A stretch of DNA of 64,000 bases from Neoarius graeffei (lineage: Eukaryota; Chordata; Actinopteri; Siluriformes; Ariidae), in contig NC_083587.1 of assembly GCF_027579695.1 (NCBI RefSeq), positions 248,001-312,000 of the forward strand, in the 5' to 3' direction. Shown in pieces: positions 10,688 to 22,235 of this stretch (positions within the stretch are counted from its first letter, which is position 1; each line of letters starts with the position of its first letter). The position numbers and the translations under genes were made by a program. The notes below the pieces were generated by a model. It did not search any database. It saw nothing but the letters and a program-made list of their open reading frames with translations, and was not told the origin of the DNA.

Positions 10688-11111
10688 CAGTGCGTTTACA
10701 TGCACATAGAGAAAATCAAATTTCTGCCGTTGCTCGACTGAAATCGAAGTTCTAAATGCCATGGAAACACCTTAGCTCGGCTGAAACTGAACCGAACTTG
10801 ATTTCTCGTAATCGAGCTACACGACCTAGATTATGCAATTTTAGCCGAGCTACTTATTGCATGTAAACCCTATCGAGCTACGTAGTCGAGCTACTTACTT
10901 CAGCACTGCCCCTTCCAGAAGTGACGAGACCACAAGCGGGAAACACAACAGCCTCGGTCGGCATGACAACGAATCATGACAACGGCATGAATCTTTTCTT
11001 TTTGTGGCATTGTTTGCACTGTTAAAATTTAGCTCACTTACTGTATCACCAAATACATCTGTATAGCTGTTGCATAGCTGTGAATTGTGTACATAAACAA
11101 GTCATTGTATT

Positions 11112-11147
<36 letters not shown>

Positions 11148-11715
11148 CAACATCTGAAGAATGTCAATAAAAACAAAACAATTGAACTTTTTGTGTGTTT
11201 ATTAAGACATAAGTTAAATTGTAAGCAAAAAAATTTTTTTTTTGTAAGCAAAAAATGGACTTTAGAAAAATATACAATTGTGCAAAATAAGTTGTCTTAC
11301 AAAACAGTGGTCTGCGCAGGACAGTTTGTAGCCATACAGTCTGTTAGAGCAAGCCTAATAGCTTGAGCACGGAACTTGTGAACACGGAACAGCCAGTGTT
11401 GCCAGATTGGGCAGTTTTAAGTGCATTTTGGCAGATTTGAACATGTTTTGGGCTGGAAAACGTCAGCAGTATCTGGCAACACTGCTGATAACTTTGCTTA
11501 TACTCTTGAATAGCTCTTCTTCATGACGACAACCGGAAGTGTACCAACACGATGGGGCGTGTAGCGCCACCTGTGGCTCAGGTGCACAATGTACCTCACA
11601 CAATAGCTCGATTTCCTTGTGTGCATGTAGGATTGGATTTCTCTGGCACCCCTGCTGGGACCCTTAGCTCGATTACCGACAGTAGCTCGATTTGGATGTG
11701 CATGTAAACGCACTG
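10688..11715. mobile_element. MITE with perfect 20-bp terminal inverted repeats
   Basis: The termini are CAGTGCGTTTACATGCACAT and its exact reverse complement. The flanks carry AGT on both sides (10685-10687 and 11716-11718). Removing the element and one AGT restores continuous LINE-A sequence. The ends are rich in TCGAGCTA-type motifs, and a TA array lies near 11125-11149. No transposase is visible. The 3-base duplication suggests a PIF/Harbinger- or CACTA-like mobiliser, but AGT is not the usual TWA, so the superfamily is open. Confidence 0.88.
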
Positions 11716-12993
11716 AGTGTGTTTCTGGCCTGTTTGTACAGGACTCTGTTCCCACTTCTGTAGGCCTCCTCCTTGGCCTGGCGAAGCTGTCTGAGTTTTG
11801 CGGTGAACCAGGGTTTGTTGTTATTGTATGTGCAGAAGGTCTTGGTGGGCACACACATATCCTCACAAAAACTGATGTAAGATGGAACAGTATCAGTCAG
11901 TTCATGAAGGTCTGAAGCTGCAGCCTCAAAAACACTCCAATCAGTGCAGTCAAAGCAGGCTTGTAGTTCCACTTTGGCCTCATCAGACCATCTCCTCACC
12001 GTCTTAACTACAGGCTTAGCAGATTTCAGCTTCTGCCTGTAGGATGGGATAAGATGAACCATACAGTGATCAGATAGTCCCAAGGCTGCATGGGGGACAG
12101 AGTGGTACGAGTCCTTTAAAACAGTGTAACAGTGGTCCAGAGTGTTAGTGTCCCTGGTGGGACACTTAATGTGCTGTTTATATTTTGGCAGTTCATGGCT
12201 GAAGTTTGCTCTGTTAAAGTCCCCCAAAACAATGAGCAAAGAGTCTGGGTGTTTTTTCTCCACATTGTTTATCTGGTCAGCCAGGTGTTGTAACGCCTCA
12301 TTTACACTCGCCTGAGGGGGGGATGTAAACTCCAACCAGAATAAACGAGGAAAACTTTTGCAGAGCATAAAACGGTTTGCAGTTTATGAATAATGACTCC
12401 AGATGAGGACTGCATGATTTATTTAGAACTGTGACATCAGTACACCAACCTTTGTTAATGTAAAAGCAGACTCTGCCTCCTTGTTTTCCCCGTGAGTGCC
12501 GTTTCACGGTCCGCTCGGTGAAGGTGAAATCCAGGCAGGTGGAGAGAAGTGTCCGGGATGTGCTCACCGAGCCAGGTTTCGGTGAAGCACAAGGCAGCAG
12601 ATCTGTTAAAATCTGTGTTGATTGTGTTGAGGAGCAGCAGTTCATCCATCTTGTTGGCCAGAGAGCGGACGTTAGCCAGGTGAATAGACGGGAGCGCAGT
12701 GCGAAACCCCCGCTGCCTCAGTCTGACGAGTGCACCGGCTCGCTTCCCCCGGTGTCTCCGGCGTCCCCAGCGTAATCCATAGAGAGCTGCTGCTCCCCCA
12801 ACAAGTAACTCTGAAAAAATTTCCGGATTGATGAAAGCCGATGAAAGAACTTTACTGGTGGTTAATCCAATGTTTATGAGTTCTTCTCTAGAGTATGTGA
12901 CAAGCGAAGAAACGCAAGAAACACAACAAATACACAAAAATGTAGAAAGTACAAGAAAGCGAAGTACCGAGGCAACCGTCCGCAGTGCCATCT
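11716..12993 (-). pseudogene. LINE-A endonuclease region (frameshifted)
   Basis: This encodes an APE-type endonuclease that would nick target DNA. The N-terminus is hydrophobic (VLRFLVLSTFLCICCVSC). Then come LANVRSLANKMDEL, LCFTETWLGEHIP, IVLGDFNRANFS (metal-binding DFN) and LGLSDHCMVHLIP (SDH). The frame shifts near 12490 (after GKTRRQ) and again near 12315 in a C run (YIPP). A third reading frame runs to the MITE junction. The part beyond the MITE continues as the RT frame. Confidence 0.85.
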
Positions 12994-13027
12994 TGGATGT
13001 TATAAGGTAAAACATAAGATAAAACCT

Positions 13028-13099
13028 GGGCTTGTCTGGGAGTTGAACCCAGAACCACTTGTACCCTAAGCAAGACTCATACCCCTAGACCAATAAGCC
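13028..13099 (-). tRNA. tRNA-Pro (AGG)
   Basis: A 72-nt tRNA with acceptor GGCTTAT/ACAAGCC, D arm TTGGTCTAGGGGTATGA, AGG anticodon and B box GGGTTCAACTCCC. It fits vertebrate tRNA-Pro well and is probably functional. It belongs to tandem unit 2. LINE-A inserted about 20-30 bases downstream of its 3' end, which may affect its terminator. Confidence 0.85.
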
Positions 13100-13115
13100 A
13101 ATCTGTTTAAAAATA

Positions 13116-15264
13116 AATTAGGGAAAAAAATCCAACCACTTCTTTCTCCATGGCAAAAGGTTCAGTGTCATCCTCATCCAAAAAGCCAACGATTGAGGAT
13201 GAATTTGAAGAGCTTTCGTGTCTTTTTCAAAAGACTCGGTATCAAGAACGCACACCACTGCAGAGAATAGGATAGAGTCCGTGTGGAAACAAAGGAAAAT
13301 TTTACAGGTACTCTGATGGCTGATTGTTGCTGTTAGATATCCAACTGGTGGTTTAAGTCTGAGAGCGACAGTTGTTTCCCAGTTGCTGTTGATAACCTTG
13401 TTGTTAGCTGGCACTGAATGTGTTGAATTGTCACTAATTTGTCTTTTTTAACCAAATACAGCATCACTGTTGCTTGAAAATTGCCCTAAATAATAAACCT
13501 GTGACCATTTTCTCAATTTACATTTGTTCTTCTGTTCTGCTGTTAACCATTTATGTCGCTAACACAGTGGCGGTGGGCTGAAAGCTTTTCAAAGCACTTC
13601 AAAACTGTCAGGAGTGTTACAGTAAAATTACTTATTGCCCTACTGTGCATGCGCTTTGCATTTTGGGGACTTGGCTATGCAGTTTACCTGAAGGACATGC
13701 TGTCTCTACCAGGATATGTTGTTGGATGTGCTTTTTCTCGGTACACAATGGAGAAGCGGCACCTGTCAGGAGTGCAACGATTTTCAAGTTCCTACATATT
13801 CTTAGCCATCAAGGTCTATCCTCTTTTTGAAAGATATTTGCCTGCCTCACAGCAAAACTAGTGCTACATGAGTTAAATGGACATCCATTTCAGAAAATGT
13901 GGATTTTGTCGTACACAGCAAACACAAAATGTAATTTGAGTGTAGTTTAGATTTTTCACCCTTTTGTCACTCAATGAACCATTTTTTTTTAAATAGGCCA
14001 TATCTACTATACTGTCACAATTTATTTTCATACATCTGGAGTTTATACCAGCCAAATTTCAAGTGAATCCAATGAGTTTGAAAGAGTACATGAAATTATT
14101 ATTTTTTTTAAATGCAAAACTTTAAAAATAGCTGACTTCCTGTTGAGTGGAGCAAATATAAGCCAGTGTGAAATAGGTCTGTCATGGTGATGACAGTGTC
14201 CCCACCAAAAACCACGGAGATCGAACAAACTTTGTGACAACTACAGAAATAAACACATTCAAAAATCTAAACATTGCTTGCATTGGGGGACACTATGGAG
14301 CTCCTCAATCATGCCAAAACCCACATAAAATGTACGTTTTTGATTTTTCACAAGTATGAGGCCTGAGCCAAAGATGCATGTGCCACTGGAGGAACAGACC
14401 CTCAGGCCCTCAGCCTGCACCTCGGGTTCTCGGGCCCTAATAGTAGTCCTTACGGTTGCAATGTGGATTCAATTGGGTCCTTGCACTGCAACTATGAACT
14501 GCTATAATTCCTAAATGGTTAAAAGAATATTTTTGTTAAATGCCTTGAATTAAAGCCAAACAAAACCCAAAAAGTAAACTCCTTTATACTGACAGATAAT
14601 ATCCATACAAAACATGTTTGAATGTTCACTTGTTCATATTTGTACCTGTATACTGTGTACATATTTTATTTTAAAAGGAAAACAGTGTTCCTGTGCACCG
14701 CCATCTTCCTCTCTCCAAGGTTCAAATATCACATTCTGAGGACAAATCGTGACATCACCGACTCCAAACTACTGAGCTCTCCATAAAAATCTGGCGTGTT
14801 CATAGCCTATTCCCTGCTGTTGAGATGAGTGAAGTCATCTGGCTGCCATCTTACCACTCACATCGATAGTGTGTGATCATTTGGCTTCTGTGTTAAACTG
14901 TCATGTCCGATCAAATTTGCCCCAAGTAAAGTATCTCCTGACTTTTTTCCTTTCATTACCTCTTCTTATTTTCTCAACTTTCCCTACAATCCTTACATAT
15001 CTTTATAGCACTCCCCTTCACTGTTATTGTTCGGGTTTTTTTCCTTTTCCAGTTCAGTCTCTGATCATTTTTTTGAATGGCTCTTTTACTACTATAATTA
15101 TTTTTACAGAGATTATTTCAGTTTTTCTTTGTACAGGAAATCATATATTGGATGCTGTCCGGGAAATAAGCCATTGACCGGGAAATATGCCCAACCCTGA
15201 TTTAAGAGTACTTATCAAAATACTTGCACTCAATTTAAACTAAAATCATGTTAAAACAGACAAT
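13116..15264. other. Non-genic stretch
   Basis: No recognised gene or complete transposon. The first part is flank shared with the tRNA-Pro units (ATCCAACCACTTCTTTCTC). An open frame of 102 codons at 13553-13861 has one hydrophobic segment but no family likeness. The rest is AT-rich with a short fish-type intergenic repeat near 14200-14330. Confidence 0.5.
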
Positions 15265-16189
15265 CAGGCCCGCCGACAGGGGGGGACAAACGGGTATGTT
15301 GTCCCGGGCCCAGGAATGGGGAGGGCCCAAAACTGGGCTCTCATGAAGTTGCGATTATTTTATTTCATTTCAAAATGTGTTGATTTGGGGGAGAAATGTG
15401 CTATATTTGCATTCAATAAATTATTTCTAGATCTTTTGCCTTTATTGTCTTTGAAAAAGGCATCAAGAACCCCCTACCACCCTTAATGCAAAAATGGTTT
15501 GGTCTGACTCTTTGATTAAGGGGGGAAAAAATGACATCGTTCGATCATAGCGCTTCGACAATCAGTGTGTGTGCCATTTGCCAACATGCACAACGGAGCA
15601 CAGAAAAGAAAAGAGAAAAAGAGAGGAAGAAACCAAGAGACTCAGGGGCTCACTGCATAAATATTTTAAAAAAGATTCGGATGATGCAGCAGGTACTAGC
15701 AAAGGCAGTGGGGCAGCAGGGTGTGCTCCGTTTAATATCGGAAAAGACCAAATGCGCGACAAGACTGATGAACCTTTATTGATATTGAGCAATGCCAAAT
15801 CTGTCAAATAGGGATGACGTGCAAGAAAAACATGAAAATAAATAGGGCTAACAAAAGAAAATATGTCACATGCCCTATAGCCACGTATGTAGTTGAACAG
15901 TTTAGGCTAAATAAAAATAATAGTGGGCCTATGCCTATACAAAAAATAAACGGCATAGCATCGGCTAACAAACAAAATATCTGCGCATTGCCTATAGCCA
16001 CTTGTGGTTTGGTAAGTTGTTGAATTTATTTTAAAAAATAATATGTTAATACAATAAAATAAAATAAACGGCATGGGCCTATGTGCCTACAGTAGCTTAT
16101 AAACCGTTATCAATCACCCTACACAATCTTCAGGACATAAACGACATCAAATACCACACAATGTGTCTAAAGAACAAACAACAAAAGGT

Positions 16190-16613
16190 GTGTCTAGATT
16201 TTTTTCTTTGCACTATGCAAGAATAAAATGGCATCTCCTGTGTCGGGTTTTAGGCGAGAGCGCCTGGCCTCTATAACGCGCCCTGCTGCGCTGAAGGAGC
16301 GCTCGCTCGCTCGCAGCACTTGTTGCTGGAATGCATAAAATTCTCTTGGCGAGGTGCTGTAGTCGTGGAAATGCCTGCCCGTGTTTCTCCCAAAAGGAAA
16401 GTAGATTTTCCTCTGCTGATCCATCGATATGGAAGTTTGTGGAGGAATACTCCCCTACTTCATCCACAAATTCATTATTTGTTATTTATTTCAGTGCTTC
16501 AACCGCCACCCGCCCGAATGTAATTAAATTTTTATTTTTCGCTAGTTCACCCGCCCGATCCACGGATTATCTGCGGACTCCGCGGCTGCAACTGCCATCC
16601 GCGCATCTCTAGT
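16190..16613 (-). pseudogene. hAT transposase C-terminal dimerisation fragment
   Basis: On the minus strand the terminus TAGAGATGCGCGGATGGCAG is followed almost directly by the C-terminal dimerisation region of a hAT transposase. Visible pieces are FWEKHGQAFPRLQHLAKRIL, then in another frame ASERSFSAAGRVIEARRSRL and DAILFLHSAKK. At least one frameshift separates them. The central catalytic part is missing, so this is an internally deleted copy sitting inside the 15265-16844 element in opposite orientation. Confidence 0.85.
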
Positions 16614-16679
16614 AACGGAATAAATTTCATGGCGTTCGGTTAAAGGATACAAAATAACAGTAACCGCTTATTCCGTTAC
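16612..16679. repeat. 68-base palindromic element
   Basis: Perfect 12-base inverted repeats GTAACGGAATAA / TTATTCCGTTAC bound a 44-base middle. It abuts the end of the hAT relic. It may be a tiny MITE or a terminal hairpin of the neighbouring transposon. Confidence 0.6.
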
Positions 16680-16844
16680 AGAACAGGGGGGAAAGATTCA
16701 GTGAATGGTTTTTGAATACCTGTCATTTAAGGGTTGGAGTGAGTAGAGACTGGGATAAGAGAGGTGGGTGTGTGTGTGTGTTGGCCCGGGGGGCCCATTC
16801 AGAGCATTTTGTCCCGGGCCCAGCCAAAGCTGTCAGTGGCCCTG

Positions 16845-17869
16845 TCTTGCATGTGATGATTAACTCATTCTAGCAATTCGCAAATGTGTTTTATTGGCTG
16901 TCGGGAGGGTGTTTGTTCCTTTCCCTCATAAACGGCAGTAAAACCCATCCGGAGCCTTAAACCTTGCGTTCCATGAGGCTGCAGGGGGAGTCGCTGTCTT
17001 CTGGGGGAGCTGCAACTAGTTTAGAATGCGAGTTTAAGCTGAGATCTGATTGGTCTAACAGTAAAACAGCACGATTTTACTCAGCAACAGAATGTATCTG
17101 AATTCTGATTGGTTGTTGTTATATTATTGCCCTTCTGTTGTTCATGTCGTAAAGTCAAGGAGCCTCTAAACCGATAATATTTAGGATTGTGATATTGAAA
17201 TGACAATGGTTTTCACCCACCACATTTATCAATGCACAATCATTCTTACGCTGTGATTGGCAAGATACAAATGTTTCATGAAACGTGAACCCTGTCATAC
17301 GGTGATTTCTGCACTTTGATCTGCAGGGGAGGGTGGGCAGTGGGTGGAGGGGGGAGGGGTGGAGATAACCCAGCGCAAGCAAGCAGCCGTCCATTCCTGC
17401 AGCCATGACGGCGCTGGTCGTGCACCCGCTTGTCACACTGGGGGTAAAAAGCGGTGACCGTGGGAAGTGGGGGAAGGAATGCAAGAGCGTATCACTGCAG
17501 TGATCTTCAGGGGGAGTTATTGTTCCAGCAATGGCCTTGACCGAGGCCAGTGCTGTCAGAGGGGGCCGAAAGCAGGTAAGATTGGGATTGTTTGGTCTTG
17601 GGGCAAGTAGATGCATTCTTTTACATGACTACTCTGGTTGTCCATTCTGGTCTCTGAATCGATCCATTTTCCTTTGCAAAGCCAAAAGTTTCTCCATGAT
17701 GTTATCCATGTTGCAGTTCAAGTTCTGAATAGCCACAGTCTGAGTGCCAACAGCTCTGCCCACCGCTTCAATCATGTCGGGCAGCTTTATGGGGCTTTGG
17801 ACAGCTGTCACCATTTTCTGATATCCTCAATAAACCAGGGCAATGCCTAGTCCAATCATATATATATAT
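16845..17869. other. Non-genic stretch
   Basis: No gene recognised. It contains two GATTGG-type motifs near 17050 and 17107. A 61-codon minus-strand frame (17629-17814) with a heptad-like C-terminal half has no family I recognise. It ends in a TA repeat where a SINE has inserted. Confidence 0.45.
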
Positions 17870-18164
17870 CTCATCTCATTATCTCTAGCCGCTTTATCCT
17901 TCTACAGGGTCGCAGGCAAGCTGGAGCCTATCCCAGCTGACTACGGGCGAGAGGCGGGGTACACCCTGGACAAGTCGCCAGGTCATCACAGGTCCAAATG
18001 TCTTTGGACTGTGGGGGAAACCGGAGCACCCGGAGGAAACCCACGCAGACACGGGGAGAACATGCAAACTCTTCACAGAAAGGCCCTCGCCGGCCATGGG
18101 GCTCGAACCCAGGACCTTCTTGCTGTGAGGCGACAGCACTAACCACTACACCACCGTGCCGCCC
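17870..18164 (-). mobile_element. tRNA-derived SINE
   Basis: A nearly complete minus-strand copy. The tRNA-like head is at the right (GGCGGCACGGTGGTGTAGTG), the core in the middle and the GATAATGAGATGAG tail at the left. It inserted in a TA repeat, which now flanks it on both sides and hides the target duplication. Confidence 0.92.
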
Positions 18165-18181
18165 CATATATATATATATAT

Positions 18182-20011
18182 ATATGCATGGGATTACAGC
18201 TGAGTTTGATACACGAGAGGAAATGCTGTCTTTGCAAGCCATGCATGGCACTACCAAAGGTGAGGATTTGTTTGAGCAAGTTGTTTTGGCTATGAACAAA
18301 TTCGAACTGCAGTTTGACAAGCTAAGTGGACCGGCAACAGACGGAGCCCCAGCCATGGTTGGCATGCAGAAAGGATTGACTGCGTTGGTTAAAAAAGAAA
18401 TGAGTCATCTCAGTCTGGATCCAAATGAGTTGGTTGTGTGCCACTGTATCATACACCAAGAGAGCCTGTATGTGCATTCCCTGAAGCTCAATAATGTGAT
18501 GACTACTGTTGTTTCCACCATCAACTTCATTAAAAGCAGAGGACTTAACAGTCACCAGTTTAAAGAGCTACTGACTGAGCTTGAGTCAGAGTATGGAGAC
18601 CTGGTTTACCATTGTGAGGTGTGGTGGCTGAGTCGTGCAGATATGCTTGCACGCATAACTTGAGGGAAGAAGTAAAGCAGCTCATGGAGATGAAGGGCAA
18701 ACCAGTCGCAGAACTCAATGATAGCAAATGGCTGTGTGATTTGGCCTTCATGGTGGACATTACCAAGTTCCTCTCAGAACTGAATGTTAAGCTCCAAGGT
18801 CCCAACCAGCTTTTCAGCTCACTGTTTTCAAATGTGAAATCATTTGACTTTAAACTGAAGCTGTGACTGTCACGAAACAGACAGGAGAGGAGATCAAATG
18901 TGCTCAAACCACAGTTTATTAATAACAAGGGGAAAGGGAGTTGGGAGAATGTGTGTGAAGTCTAGAGGCAGGGATGGCTGGTGGTGACGTCTGAGGTCTT
19001 CCATCCAAGTACTGACCAGGCCTGGCCCTGCTTAGCAGCTGAGATCTGACAGGATCTGGCATAGTCAGAGAGCTGTGGCTGTAAGCTGACAGAACATGGG
19101 TTTCAGGTAGTCTCCAAGTGAGCAGTCCCTCAGCAGGCAGGAGTTAGAGAGCAAACTGGAACACAGAGTCACAAATCAGGTAGCAAGATAGGGGACAGAA
19201 GGCAGATCAGGTTACTGGGGCTGGAGAGCAGACAGAGTCAAACGGAACAGAAGGCAGGTCAGGGTTCCGGGGCTGGAGAGCAGACCGAGTCAAACAGAAC
19301 AGAACAATTTCAGGAGTCAGAGTAGTAGGAACACAGAGCAGGTTATCAGGCTGAGAGTTGCAGACAATCTGACACTGAGGCTAGGGAGAACTGCAGCTTA
19401 AATACACCCAGGGGGAAGCAGGTGATCGGCAACAGCCAATGACAGTCACTGAAAGTTAATAAGAGGAAGTGAGTGCGGGCGTGGCCGGTAATGCTGAGTG
19501 GAGATGTTACCTGAAGAGAGAAGCCCACAGGTAGGACCATGACAGTGACAAGTGCAACTGGAAAGGGGAAACACTGTGCACTTTCCTACTTTGCAAGAAC
19601 AAAAGCCTGCTGTGACATCTGAATATGCTGGGGAGTGTGCAAAACTACTCCAGGCCTTTGGAGAGAGGTTCCAGCTGATGAGAAGTTATGAGAAGGACCT
19701 GAACATATTTGCAACACCATTCAATGTGGAACCAGCTGATGTGCCTGACAACCTACAGCACGAAATCACTGAGCTGCAAAGCAACAATGATCTCAAAGCT
19801 AGGTACAACAACCTTCCTAAGCTTTGCATCACTGTTTGGGACAGCCTACTGCTGTGAGCAGTTCTTCTCAGAACTGACCCTTGCAAAGAATCGGTTCCGC
19901 TCAAGACTGACTGACCCAAACCTGGAAAACCAGCTGCGAGTATCATCGTCATCTCTACCATTTGACATCAGACGCCTCGCCAAAGAGAAACAGTTCCAGC
20001 CTTCACATTAG
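18182..20011 (+). pseudogene. Charlie-type hAT transposase (broken)
   Basis: hAT transposases cut and paste DNA with an RNase H-like core. Visible blocks are GITAEFDTREEMLSLQAMHG, LSGPATDGAPAMVG (catalytic Asp region), CHCIIHQESL (CxxH), then SELNVKLQGPNQL. After the LTR come FNVEPADVPDNLQHEITELQ, LASLFGTAYCCEQFFSEL and NRFRSRLTDPNLENQLRV. This is the pattern of vertebrate Charlie relics and of the domesticated part of GTF2IRD2. Frames shift near 18640 and again near 19830, and the N-terminus is lost, so it is dead. Confidence 0.88.
18868..19544 (-). mobile_element. Solo LTR containing 5S rRNA-like sequence
   Basis: A 677-base solo LTR (TGTCACG...CATGACA) is flanked by the exact 5-base duplication GTGAC (18863-18867 and 19545-19549). 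Read on the minus strand it has a TATTTAAG box near 19390 and AATAAA near 18915. Positions 18996-19057 (minus) resemble the internal half of 5S rRNA, including GCTAAGCAGGGCCAGGCCTG and CAGTACTTGGATGG. It is a fossil of an LTR retrotransposon, probably Gypsy-like, that recombined to a single LTR. It is younger than the hAT it sits in. Confidence 0.85.
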
Positions 20012-22235
20012 GTCGGCCAGATATAATAATAAAATTTGGTAAAATATTATATATTGTAGCTTCTTCATTACATAAAATGCTCAAAGTGCTTTACATCAGT
20101 ACATATAAAATCAATAAGAATACAAGACTAAAAACAGAACATTAAAACAATAAGAGGTGGATAAAATTTAAAAAGAAAATGGGAAGATTAAAACAGAAAG
20201 TTACATCAATAAAGTTGCTTTATTTGAATAGCATGAAAGAACGCTAAAATAAATGGGCTGCATCTTAAAATTTTCAGCAGAGGTTATGGGTTAAAAAATT
20301 TAGTTTGGCCCCCACAGGATGTTATAAAACTCAAAATGGCCCTTGATAGTAAAAAGGTTCCCCACCCCTGCCCTCGACCAACAGGCCAAAATAAAGTGTC
20401 AACATTTGAGATGGTTGCATGAGATGTGTGGAGGAAAGCAGGTTCATGTTACTTTTGCTTTCTTCAGAAAATCTCTCTGGCTTTACTGATTTTGCTCTGT
20501 TCAACCAGGGCTATAAATAAATTGTCTTTGTATGTGAGACAAATTCCATAGCAAGGTCTTTTTTGTTGTTGACGTATCAACTTTATAGTCAGGGAGCATA
20601 TGTAACCTACTTTGCAAAATTTGCCAAGTCTGGTTTCTCAGTATTAACCCTTTATTTACATCCCAAACAAATTATTTTTACTTGTTGTAATATCAGCAAT
20701 CACCATTTTCACCAAAAAAGGAAATGCTAAAAATCACATGTAAAAACGTAAAAAAACCCACCATATATCCGTATCACTTAAGTCCATTATAAAATCTGTA
20801 TTTTTTTAAATTACCCGTTTACTAACTTTATGTGAATAGAAATCATATGTTTACATGATATTATCAAGTTAAGTTTAAAATGAGACATTTAAGTACATAG
20901 AGAACATAAAAAAACAGAAATATTTGACACTATTGCTACAGAACTTGAGAATATTTATAGCTTATCTACATTCCAGAACTCAGCTCACAATCTCTCATTT
21001 TAGAAATTTCTGTGATACATTTATTACTAAGCTGCGAGCAGTTTTTTTTTTTTTTTTATGTCCAAACTACATCAAGAAATAACACTTTGCCTAAGGATTC
21101 AAACACAAAACATGAAGATAAAAGCAGTTATTGGTAACACATTATGACCAGAACAGCCACTGGACTATTTTCAAAAGAAAACAATGTCACTTTCACAACT
21201 AGACAATGTCAGTTTCCTCTGTATCTGCTGGACTGTCTGTTGTTCTGTATGGAGAGCGCATGGACAGATAAGCATCAGACATCAGACATTTCAGTAACTC
21301 TATAACTAACAGGTTCACTAGTTATCTACAATTTGTAAGAAAGAGTTATATTCTTTATTATGGCAGATATCTGAGACAAGCATGCAAATGTACAGATAGG
21401 CAAACATAGACACACAAAGAAGCGACGAACTTGCTGAAATATTTTTGCAACAAATCTCAAAGAGTTATGGGACCCAAACAGAAAATCAGTCACCTTGTTA
21501 AACAGTTTTTTTTCATCAATCTTGAAACAAACATACTTTTAGATAAAGAATCTATAGAGTAACAAACTCCTAAAAGCAGAAAGTGATGTCAGTTGAATAG
21601 ACTGAGCAGCACACCACCTCTGAGGTTCTAACTGATCCCACTCAGTAGTTTAGGTCCTTTTAGGGTTAAATGGGTATCTAATGTATGAACCCTGCTTTTG
21701 ACCTGAGTAAAAAGGTTGTGTGCCACAAATAACACCTATTATGGATATAATAAATGCATATTAATAATGTAATACTTTTATACCAATTTCCTATATGTGG
21801 TTTCAGGGATCTTTTTATGTGCAAAGTTCCACTGCATAATTAACTATGAAACAGCATCCTACAAACATTACAACAAGCCCAGATGTATGAATTTATATCT
21901 GAACTTGTATATTATTATCAAAAACAAGACTTGGTAAATTTTGCAAAATAGCCTCCAAATATAAACAAATACCACCTGAGTATGTGCATTGATGGAGACT
22001 TGAGTGCAAAGTGCTTTGCAGAAATTGCACACCAAAAACACCTTCAAGTCCTCAGTCTCATCCACAGTGATCACACTGATCTTCAAACTGTCCATATGAG
22101 GCCATTCTCACCAGCAGAAAGTGGTCTTCAGGTGATGAGAAATCATGAGCAACACTTGCTCACCTTCTGGTGTCAGTGTTCTCAATATCCCCTCTTTTAT
22201 CTGGATCATCTTTCCACTTTCAAAATATCCCTTAC

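Larger units (their letters stand above)
8584..12995 (-). mobile_element. LINE-A, jockey-group non-LTR retrotransposon
   Basis: On the minus strand the order is endonuclease region (about 12993-11716), reverse transcriptase (10652-9108), then a 3' UTR ending in a TTTCTGATTTCTGATTCTGA tail at 8584. The RT motifs FVDFSSAFN, APQGCVLSPLLFSLYTNDC and FADDTTV place it among CR1/L2/Rex1-like elements. I cannot settle the clade. It inserted between GACCATA and AAGGTAAAAC in the second tRNA-Pro unit. It is inactive because of frameshifts in the endonuclease part and a 1.03 kb MITE insertion. Confidence 0.9.
15265..16844 (+). mobile_element. hAT element with frameshifted N-terminal exon
   Basis: The ends CAGGCCCGCCGACAG and CAGGGCCACTGACAG (right end reversed) form imperfect terminal repeats, each followed by GGGCCC-rich blocks. 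I see no clear 8-base target duplication. An ATG at 15586 opens MHNGAQKRKEKKR. After a frameshift the neighbouring frame reads TKRLRGSLHKYFKKDSDD, the pattern of the N-terminus of TTF-finger hAT transposases. The interior was later invaded by a second hAT relic and a 68-base palindrome. Confidence 0.7.
18182..20370 (+). mobile_element. Charlie-type hAT transposon, 3' half
   Basis: Transposase remnants (18182-20011) are followed by a 3' terminus ending GGTTCCCCACCCCTG at 20370. The 5' terminus is not found. Nested inside are a solo LTR (18868-19544) and, near 20065-20210, a short LINE-like UTR piece (CTCAAAGTGCTTTACAT). The terminal 100 bases also form the inner edge of the right inverted-repeat arm. 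Confidence 0.85.

Noticed and set aside
13553-13861. 102-codon frame with a hydrophobic segment.
   Set aside because: No start context, homology or neighbouring exons. A chance frame is the simpler reading.
17629-17814. 61-codon minus-strand frame with a heptad-like C-terminal half.
   Set aside because: Short, no recognisable family and no splice context. Possibly an old element piece, but not supportable as a gene.
7388-20370. The hAT ends at 7388 and 20370 as the two termini of one 13 kb transposon.
   Set aside because: The flanking bases are inverted, not direct, repeats. Both ends are the same 3' terminus, copied with the inverted arms.
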